Assembly: GCA_937974465.1 (NCBI GenBank)
Contig: CALJWY010000163.1
Span: 1-9,344 of the forward strand
Direction of reading: 5' to 3'
DNA: 9,344 nucleotides
Source: an uncultured Lysobacterales bacterium
GTDB lineage: Bacteria; Pseudomonadota; Gammaproteobacteria; Xanthomonadales; SZUA-36
Every line of letters starts with the position of its first letter. Position 1 is the first letter of the stretch. The notes under the pieces are model-generated. The model had not been told where the DNA came from. It searched no databases and was given only the letters and a program-made list of their open reading frames with translations. This document shows, one piece after another, positions 1 through 5,108 of the stretch. A program made the position numbers and the translations under genes.

Positions 1-672
1 GGTGTTGAGCGGAATGATGTGGAGAGCATTATTGTACCCAGCACCTGGTGGGAAGCAGGCGCTGCCCTCAATGGTCGCTGGGGCTCCGGTTGGGGCTGGG
101 ACCTGGCGCTGACCTCAGGTCTGGAAATGCCAACTACTGGCAGCAGTGCATTCCGGGTTCGCAGCGGGCGCCAAAAGGTCGCCAATGCACTGGCCAGCGA
201 TGGTGCTGTTACAGGCCGTATTCGGTACCTGGGCATCCCGGGTCTGCAGGCAGCCATGTCGGTTCACTACCAGTTTGATCCTTCGCAGGCCTCTGATGAT
301 GGTCTGGATGACGGTACTCTGCTGGAAGCACATATCGACTACAAGCGTAATGGTTTTGGTCTGCGGGCACTCTATGCACACTGGAGTTTCTCGGGTGACG
401 CGGTTGAAGCCGCCGGTGCTGACACGCAGAGCGGTTGGTATATCGAGCCCAGCTACAAACCCACAAAACAGATTGGACTTTACACCCGCTACGAAGAAGT
501 GGATGCGGCACGCGAACAGGATCAATTCAGCCAGTGGGAAGTTGGATTGAATTGGTGGCCAATTGAAAATGTCGTGGTCAAATTCGACTACCGTGAACGC
601 ACTCACAACCTCGACAGCGCTAGCGGTCGTGATTTCACGGGCATCGATATCGGCCTTGGGTATCAATTCTAA
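1..672 (+). CDS. Outer-membrane porin, C-terminal part (5' end outside window)
   Basis: The reading frame is open from base 1 to the TAA at 670-672, giving 223 residues of a longer protein. The GTG at 19 is only an internal codon, because in-frame coding continues to the left edge. Alternating polar and hydrophobic residues, many aromatic residues (Trp-rich near VPSTWWEAGA) and an ending in Y-Q-F are typical of an outer-membrane beta-barrel; a C-terminal Phe is the usual BAM recognition residue. The texture resembles the phosphate-selective porin O/P-like family, but the pore specificity cannot be read. The next gene, for an FMN-binding protein, begins 4 nt after the stop, so the porin probably feeds the same periplasmic redox or uptake function. 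Being a porin-like barrel is fairly sure. The exact family is an inference from general resemblance. Confidence 0.75.
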   Translation, partial: GVERNDVESIIVPSTWWEAGAALNGRWGSGWGWDLALTSGLEMPTTGSSAFRVRSGRQKVANALASDGAVTGRIRYLGIPGLQAAMSVHYQFDPSQASDDGLDDGTLLEAHIDYKRNGFGLRALYAHWSFSGDAVEAAGADTQSGWYIEPSYKPTKQIGLYTRYEEVDAAREQDQFSQWEVGLNWWPIENVVVKFDYRERTHNLDSASGRDFTGIDIGLGYQF

Positions 673-676
673 AAAT

Positions 677-1210
677 ATGCTCTCTGGATTAAAGAAAAGC
701 CTGGTCGCTTGTTGGCTGGCATTGATAACGACACCGCTTCTGGCGGTGTCTGTCTATGAAACCCAGGCGGAATTTCTTGAGCGGGCTTTCGCCGGAACAC
801 CGCCTCAACCGGAAGTCGTGTGGCTGAGCGGTGAGCGCAAATCGACCGTCCATCAATTGCTGGGTCATGACTATCCTGCACTGCGCCTCAGGTATTGGTG
901 CAAAAAAGGCAGCTCCGCCTGGGTTCTCGAAGAGATTGGCAGGGAACTCCCGATTACCGTCGGCGTGGTCATCGACAAGGATTACATCAGGAGTCTGCGA
1001 GTGATGACCTACCGGGAAAATCGTGGTGGCGAAGTAGCGACACCCTCTTTTACAGATCAGTTTAATGGCGCCGCATTGCGCGTGGACAATACCTTGAACA
1101 CCAATATCGACGGTATATCCGGTGCGACCATGTCGGTGCACGCACTGACCCGTTTAGCCAACATGGCACTTTTCCTGCACAACGACACAGGCTGCCACAA
1201 TGGCGCGTAA
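677..1210 (+). CDS. Secreted FMN-binding-domain protein (predicted covalent flavoprotein)
   Basis: A 177-aa protein. The frame is open further upstream (from 563), but that part overlaps the porin. The ATG at 677 follows the porin stop directly and gives a proper signal peptide: K6/K7, then a hydrophobic core at about residues 8-23. No clear Shine-Dalgarno sequence is seen, so translation may be coupled to the porin. Residues ~88-165 match the FMN_bind fold: ELPITVGVVID, then TYRENRGGEV, then the motif DGISGATMS (D145 to S153). In this family FMN is attached by ApbE through a phosphoester bond to the Thr of the SGAT motif, here T151. The protein should act in the periplasm, carrying electrons to or from the neighbouring PepSY membrane protein. 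No ApbE gene is in the window. Two Cys (75 and 173) are of unknown role. The domain call is strong; the redox partner is inferred from context. Confidence 0.85.
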   Translation: MLSGLKKSLVACWLALITTPLLAVSVYETQAEFLERAFAGTPPQPEVVWLSGERKSTVHQLLGHDYPALRLRYWCKKGSSAWVLEEIGRELPITVGVVIDKDYIRSLRVMTYRENRGGEVATPSFTDQFNGAALRVDNTLNTNIDGISGATMSVHALTRLANMALFLHNDTGCHNGA

Positions 1211-2006
1211 GAACGGACGCGCCTCAATGGCCAGACAGTTGCACCGCTCCATGGGCGCCCTCGCGGCCATATTTGTGGTTTTCATGGTATTAAGCGGGCT
1301 GGCAATCAATCACTCAGCCGGACTGAGTCTAAAAGAGCAGACTGTCTCGACGTCTTTGCTGCTCGACCATTACGGACTGGAAGCACCACGCGACATAAGG
1401 AGCTTTTCCGTGGGTGACGACTGGCTGAGTTTTGCCGGTTCCCAGGTGTACCTGAACGAAAAGAACGTATCCAGCCTCGGTGGTGGCATCGGTGCGGTAG
1501 CCAACGAATTTGCAATCGTGGTCGCCGGCACAGATGAATTGCTGATGCTTGATCACCAGGGAACACTGATTGAGCGTATGCCCTGGGAGTTGCCAGGAAC
1601 AGGTTCAACCGCAGATTCAAGTACAGGTTCAATTGAATCTATCGGTCTGCTGGCGGGCAAGCAGGTGATTGTGGAATCCGCAGGCAACCGCTGGCTGGCC
1701 GATGAAGAATTACTGGATTGGCAAAACGCCGAAGAACTCAACACTGAAATTGCCTGGGCAACACCAGCGGTGACACCGGCAGCACTCCGCACCACCATAA
1801 TCAGCAGCTACCGTGGCGAGGGTCTGAGCATGGAGCGTTTACTGCTGGATTTTCACAGCGGCCGCATTTTTGGGCCCATCGGTGTTCTTATCTATGATCT
1901 GTTGGCACTGGCCGTTGGCGGCCTGGCAATCAGCGGCCTGGTGTTCTGGATGCAGGGTCGGCGTAATAATAAAAGCAGCAGGAAGGGTAATCGATCCAAA
2001 CGCTAG
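1200..2006 (+). CDS. PepSY-type inner-membrane protein, two helices with periplasmic domain
   Basis: A 268-aa protein starting 11 nt inside the FMN-binding gene, so the two are likely translationally linked. An alternative start is M10 at 1227; neither has a strong Shine-Dalgarno sequence. Layout: basic N-terminus, RQLHRSMG (H15) leading into helix 1 (~18-36), H38 at its outer end, a large periplasmic domain (~40-215) with short repeats resembling beta-blades, then DFHSGRIFG (H219) leading into helix 2 (~227-250) and a very basic cytoplasmic tail. The HRxxG and FHSG motifs next to helices are the pattern of PepSY-associated transmembrane proteins, some of which are ferric-siderophore or other periplasmic reductases and may hold heme through such His residues. 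Heme binding here is inference. With the FMN protein it probably forms a membrane-to-periplasm electron-transfer pair. It is shorter than the multi-helix PepSY reductases. Confidence 0.75.
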   Translation: MARKNGRASMARQLHRSMGALAAIFVVFMVLSGLAINHSAGLSLKEQTVSTSLLLDHYGLEAPRDIRSFSVGDDWLSFAGSQVYLNEKNVSSLGGGIGAVANEFAIVVAGTDELLMLDHQGTLIERMPWELPGTGSTADSSTGSIESIGLLAGKQVIVESAGNRWLADEELLDWQNAEELNTEIAWATPAVTPAALRTTIISSYRGEGLSMERLLLDFHSGRIFGPIGVLIYDLLALAVGGLAISGLVFWMQGRRNNKSSRKGNRSKR

Positions 2007-2025
2007 CCAATAGTCATATTGCGCG

Positions 2026-2054
2026 TGTACCCAGCATCCACGTGACGATATAAT
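2026..2054 (+). promoter_or_regulatory. Candidate sigma70-type promoter before the Omp85-like gene
   Basis: The -10 hexamer TATAAT at 2049-2054 is a perfect consensus match and lies in the 103-nt gap between the PepSY gene and the barrel gene. The best -35 at 17-bp spacing, TGTACC (2026-2031), matches only 3 of 6 positions, and there is no extended -10 TG. If used, transcription would start near 2061, leaving a leader of about 49 nt. This would separate the barrel gene from the upstream redox operon. Confidence 0.4.
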
Positions 2055-2109
2055 CAGTACCAACCCTCACTCGGAAAGCGCTGTCACGCCACGAGCGCAA
2101 ACGATCCCA

Positions 2110-3279
2110 ATGAGATTAAACCTGTTGAAACTATCCCCGGGCCTGCTGTTTCTTTGCCTGCTGTTTCTTTGCCTGTTGTCAGCTTCTGCCTGGGCAGACT
2201 GGCTGCCTGACAACCTGGTTGACCCCACGGATGGCAAGCTTGATGCCAGTGATTACCTGGCCAGCGCGAAGGGCTTTTTACCGGTTCCAATCATCATTAC
2301 CGAGCCTGCAATCGGCTACGGAATGGGTCTTGCCGTTGCCTATTTCCATGTACCAAAGGAACTCGACCGGGAGCAGCATCCGCACGTTGGACCTCCCAGC
2401 ATCAGCATAGGGTTTGGGGCAAAAACCGAAAATGGCACCTACCTGTACGGCGGTGGCCATATGGGCGTATGGAAAGATGACCACGTTCGCTATATGGGTG
2501 CCCTGGCCAAAATGAATGTCAACATGGCCTTCTATATTAACGGCAGAGAAGGCGGTATTTTCAATGACCTGGGTATCGATTTTAATATTGATGGCAGCTT
2601 TCTTGTGCAGAGTGTGAAATTCCGTTTACAGGAATCAAACTGGTGGTTGGGTACTGACTACTTCTACACGACCGCAGAAAACACCTTCAAACTGGGCGAG
2701 ATTCTGCCCCCCACCATTCCGGATCCCCAGTTTAATTTTGACCTGGGGGCGCTTGGCATATTTGTCGAGTACGATGGCCGCAACACCATATTCACACCCA
2801 CCAGGGGATTATCGGCAAAGCTCGCCTATTCGAACTTCGATGACAACTGGGGTAGCGATTATGACTATGATAAATTCAAGGCAAGCCTGTTTCATTTCAC
2901 CCCCTTCGGTGACTTCTCCAGCCTGGGACTCAGGCTTGAAGCTGAGGCTGTCAATGGCGACACGCCATTCTTCGCTTACCCCTTTGTCAGCCTTCGCGGC
3001 ATTCCCGCCATGCGTTACCAGGGAGAGGACGTTATTGTCGGCGAAGCAGAGTACCTTTGGGGCTTAACGCCTCGCTGGTCGCTGGTTTTATTTGCAGGGG
3101 CAGGACGCACTACATCGATCGATGTTTTTAATGAGAGAGGCCAGACCGTCGGTGCGGGTGGTCTGGGTTTTCGTTACCGACTGGCAAGAAAACAAGGCCT
3201 GCAGGCAGGCGTCGATGTCGCGCGCGGGCCGGAAGATACCTCCATCTACCTGACCGTCGGTAATGCCTGGTCGTTTTAG
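2110..3279 (+). CDS. Omp85/BamA-family outer-membrane beta-barrel without POTRA domains
   Basis: A 389-aa protein with a signal peptide ending at about A29 (AWA before DW). The rest, about 360 residues, is only enough for the 16-strand Omp85 barrel, and no POTRA repeats precede it. Family signs: EYDGRNTIFTPTRG (residues ~220-233) fits the Omp85 strand signature D-x-R-[DN]-x3-P-x-x-G; LRGIPAMRYQG (R296) fits the conserved RGF/Y motif of the loop-6 region that folds into the barrel; and the C-terminus ends in W-S-F. In full-length BamA and TamA the POTRAs bind substrates. POTRA-less members (called noNterm Omp85 in the literature) are widespread and their job is largely unknown. No upstream Shine-Dalgarno sequence is obvious. 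It lies between a redox module and a copper-efflux operon, but a role in either is not shown. The barrel assignment is strong; the function is not known. Confidence 0.82.
   Translation: MRLNLLKLSPGLLFLCLLFLCLLSASAWADWLPDNLVDPTDGKLDASDYLASAKGFLPVPIIITEPAIGYGMGLAVAYFHVPKELDREQHPHVGPPSISIGFGAKTENGTYLYGGGHMGVWKDDHVRYMGALAKMNVNMAFYINGREGGIFNDLGIDFNIDGSFLVQSVKFRLQESNWWLGTDYFYTTAENTFKLGEILPPTIPDPQFNFDLGALGIFVEYDGRNTIFTPTRGLSAKLAYSNFDDNWGSDYDYDKFKASLFHFTPFGDFSSLGLRLEAEAVNGDTPFFAYPFVSLRGIPAMRYQGEDVIVGEAEYLWGLTPRWSLVLFAGAGRTTSIDVFNERGQTVGAGGLGFRYRLARKQGLQAGVDVARGPEDTSIYLTVGNAWSF
2141..2175 (+). repeat. Perfect 15-bp tandem repeat within signal-peptide coding sequence
   Basis: The unit GCCTGCTGTTTCTTT occurs at 2141-2155 and again at 2156-2170 without a mismatch, followed by the start of a third copy (GCCTG at 2171-2175). 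In frame it encodes L-L-F-L-C twice (residues 12-21), the hydrophobic core of the Omp85-like protein's signal peptide. As 15 is a multiple of 3, slippage would change signal length without shifting the frame. Confidence 0.9.
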
Positions 3280-3389
3280 CCCAAATCACAAGAAGCCTCC
3301 GCCCGAGATTCAAAACTCTGCCAAATGGGAACTTTTCAGAATTTAACCGGCCATAGCATCTGCACAAGCTGAGAGTGTATGATATCCCT

Positions 3390-3755
3390 ATGAAATACGT
3401 TCTATTGGCCATATTTGTATTGTTTGCAGCGCAGCCTTTGCAGGCTTCGTACTGCGATATGTGCGATGGTCAGGACAAGGGCAACAACCAGCAAAGCAGT
3501 ATGCATGACGGTGCCATGACCGATCACGGGAATGATCATGGGCAGGAAATGGATTGCTGCGATTCCGGGCCGGACAGTTCTGACGACGGGTGCAACCCCC
3601 TGTCACATTGCGGTGCAAGCACCGGCAGTTTGGCGGTCATTGATGCTGGCACAACAGATTTGCTTTTTAGCACCCAATCAGAACAGATTTTCACAAACTT
3701 TACCGGTGTCCTCAGCAGAACCGGCTCTCCGCCCTTCAGACCTCCTATCGCCTGA
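3390..3755 (+). CDS. Small secreted Cys/His/Met-rich protein, putative periplasmic copper binder
   Basis: A 121-aa protein not recognised as a named family. The ATG at 3390 gives a compact signal peptide (MKYVLLAIFVLF, cleavage near QA-S at ~19-20). The in-frame GTG at 3375 would add five residues before it and is less likely. No good ribosome site is seen. All six Cys (22, 25, 56, 57, 68, 74) lie between residues 22 and 74, with four His (39, 46, 50, 73), several Met (24, 38, 43, 54) and many Asp: CDMC, then DHGNDHG, then MDCCDSG, then a C-x5-C with HC at its end. These are soft-metal ligands in an acidic, probably flexible chain. Residues ~75-121 lack Cys and His and end in SPPFRPPIA. The gene is 84 nt before cusC, so it probably heads the Cus operon and binds or buffers Cu(I)/Ag(I) in the periplasm. 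That role is inferred from composition and position only. Confidence 0.7.
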   Translation: MKYVLLAIFVLFAAQPLQASYCDMCDGQDKGNNQQSSMHDGAMTDHGNDHGQEMDCCDSGPDSSDDGCNPLSHCGASTGSLAVIDAGTTDLLFSTQSEQIFTNFTGVLSRTGSPPFRPPIA

Positions 3756-3768
3756 ACACACACATATC

Positions 3769-3784
3769 GACCACTTTAGTGGTC
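3769..3784 (+). promoter_or_regulatory. Perfect inverted repeat (hairpin) after the small Cys/His-rich gene
   Basis: GACCAC, loop TTTA, GTGGTC: a perfect 6-bp stem starting 13 nt after the stop of the small gene. T-rich but mixed sequence follows, with TGTTTT some 12 nt later, so it is not a textbook intrinsic terminator. It may be an mRNA-processing or attenuation hairpin that sets different levels of the small protein and the pump, or a protein-binding dyad. Confidence 0.45.
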
Positions 3785-3801
3785 ACTTTCTGATTGTGTT
3801 T

Positions 3802-3828
3802 TAACACGGGCAAAAGCCTGTGGTGTTA
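3802..3828 (+). promoter_or_regulatory. Leader hairpin just upstream of the cusC ribosome-binding site
   Basis: Two overlapping pairings are visible around the loop AAAA (3812-3815). CACGGGC (3805-3811) pairs with GCCTGTG (3816-3822) with one G-T pair. Alternatively TAACAC (3802-3807) pairs with GTGTTA (3823-3828) outside the inner GGGC/GCCT, leaving GTG bulged. The stem ends next to the GGAG at 3830-3833, so it could affect ribosome access to cusC. Function is inferred. Confidence 0.4.
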
Positions 3829-3829
3829 T

Positions 3830-3833
3830 GGAG
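3830..3833 (+). promoter_or_regulatory. Ribosome-binding site that decides the cusC start
   Basis: GGAG lies 6 nt before the ATG at 3840. The earlier in-frame ATG at 3828 overlaps this site and sits in a hairpin, so 3840 is the better start. Confidence 0.7.
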
Positions 3834-3839
3834 ATTGTC

Positions 3840-5108
3840 ATGTACCAGTCTATTGCCAAAATGGCATTTTGCCGCCTGCTCGCGGGCGTATTGTTATGCG
3901 GTGTTAATGGCGTATATGCCAGCGGCCTTTCGATTAAAGACGCTGAGCATCTTGCTCTTAAAGATGATATTAAATTCAAAATGATCCAGGCCCGCAGCGC
4001 CTCATTGTCAGAGCTCGCTGTAGCCAAAGAATCATTGCCGGACCCACAGTTAAAGCTGGGGTTTGCCAACCTGCCCACCGACAGCTTTAACCTCGGGCAG
4101 GAGCCGATGACACAGACCGTAATCGGTGTTCGCCAGATGTTTCCGAGGGGGCAGACCCGCGCGCTGAATACCCAGAAAATCGATGCTTCTGTGGCCAGCA
4201 ATGATGCAGAGGCCGAAGACCGTCAGCAACAGGTACTGCTCGCCGTGCGGGAATCCTATATCCGCATCTATCTCCAACAACAGAGAAAGGAAATATTGCG
4301 CCAATCCCTGGTGGTATTTTCAGACCTGGCAGAGATAACACGGGATTACTACGCCAGCGGTCGTGCCCATCAACAGGATGTGGTGCAAACACAGCTGGAA
4401 GTTGCAAAGGTTGAAGAGCGTCTTTCGCGTATCCAACAACTGGAGCATCAGGAGCGCGCGCGGCTGGCAGAGCGAATTGGCGCAGAAGCCTATCGTGAGT
4501 TGGACCCCCAATGGCCGGAGATCAGCCAGCCCGAACCCGCACAACAGATTATCGCTGCACTGCCGAACCATCCAAAATTGCGCGCCTGGCAATACCAGGT
4601 TGAAAAATCCAGAACCTCGGAAGACATCGCACGGCAAGCCTATAAACCGGGCTTTGCTGTTGATCTCGCCTATGGCGGCCGGGGCGGGCAGAACCCCGAT
4701 GGCTCAGACCGCACTGATTTTCTGTCGGTGTTTGTAACCATGGATGTCCCGTTATTCACCAAAAATCGTCAGGATCGCATACTGGCATCCAGCATCGCAG
4801 ATACCACGGCCACCCAGTATGCGCTTGATGATATTTATCGTTCCATGAAAGCCCGCGTGGAGGAATACAGCACAACACTGGCAAACGAACATGAGAGGCT
4901 TGGGCTATACCAGGACGTATTGCTGCCACAGGCTTCTTTTAATGCCGAGGCTGCTTTTGAAGCCTTCCAGGATGCTATCAATGATCTGACGACACTGATG
5001 CGCGCACGCATCGGTGAATACGAGCTCAAACTGAGCCACGCGGCATTGCGTGCTGATGAAATCATCACCCGTGCCCGCCTGTTATACCTGCAGGGAGAAA
5101 TGTCATGA
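3840..5108 (+). CDS. cusC: TolC-family outer-membrane channel of the Cu/Ag efflux system (CusC-like)
   Basis: A 422-aa protein, close to the usual length for CusC/CzcC. The start at 3840 is supported by GGAG 6 nt upstream; the in-frame ATG at 3828 would add four residues. The signal peptide covers ~1-27 (VYA before SGL). C20 is preceded by Leu-Leu, a poor lipobox, so unlike E. coli CusC it is probably not a lipoprotein. After that come the family features: an early A-x-S-x-x-P-DPQLKLGFANLP segment, the VRQMFPRGQTRAL turn where helices enter the tunnel, long Gln/Glu-rich helices with coiled-coil character (ESYIRIYLQQQ, then QTQLEVAKVEERLS) and a second repeat half beginning near HPKLRAWQYQVEKS. 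It forms the outer-membrane exit duct for the CusBA pump. The stop overlaps the cusB start (ATGA), so the two are translationally coupled. Confidence 0.88.
   Translation: MYQSIAKMAFCRLLAGVLLCGVNGVYASGLSIKDAEHLALKDDIKFKMIQARSASLSELAVAKESLPDPQLKLGFANLPTDSFNLGQEPMTQTVIGVRQMFPRGQTRALNTQKIDASVASNDAEAEDRQQQVLLAVRESYIRIYLQQQRKEILRQSLVVFSDLAEITRDYYASGRAHQQDVVQTQLEVAKVEERLSRIQQLEHQERARLAERIGAEAYRELDPQWPEISQPEPAQQIIAALPNHPKLRAWQYQVEKSRTSEDIARQAYKPGFAVDLAYGGRGGQNPDGSDRTDFLSVFVTMDVPLFTKNRQDRILASSIADTTATQYALDDIYRSMKARVEEYSTTLANEHERLGLYQDVLLPQASFNAEAAFEAFQDAINDLTTLMRARIGEYELKLSHAALRADEIITRARLLYLQGEMS
5093..5097 (+). promoter_or_regulatory. Ribosome-binding site for cusB
   Basis: GGGAG lies 7 nt before the ATG at 5105, inside the last codons of cusC, and supports the overlapping start. 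Confidence 0.7.

Noticed and set aside
563..676. In-frame upstream extension of the FMN-binding gene starting at ATG 563
   Set aside because: It overlaps the porin by over 100 nt and would put a non-signal-like stretch before a clear signal peptide. The ATG at 677 fits better.
2078..2098. GCGCT/AGCGC inverted repeat in the gap before the Omp85-like gene as a terminator
   Set aside because: The stem is only 5 bp with a loop of 11 nt and no T-run, and it lies downstream of the candidate promoter.
3378..3383. TATGAT as a -10 box that would give a leaderless transcript starting near 3390
   Set aside because: The hexamer matches 5 of 6 positions, but no acceptable -35 is present at 16-20 bp spacing, and no CueR- or CusR-like operator was recognised in 3280-3389.
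3828..3839. ATG at 3828 as the cusC start
   Set aside because: It lies at the foot of a hairpin and overlaps the GGAG that is correctly spaced for the ATG at 3840.
3857..3871. CAAAATG-G-CATTTTG dyad inside the cusC signal-peptide codons as an operator
   Set aside because: It is a perfect 7-bp inverted repeat, but it is coding sequence of ordinary codons and matches no operator I know. It may be chance.
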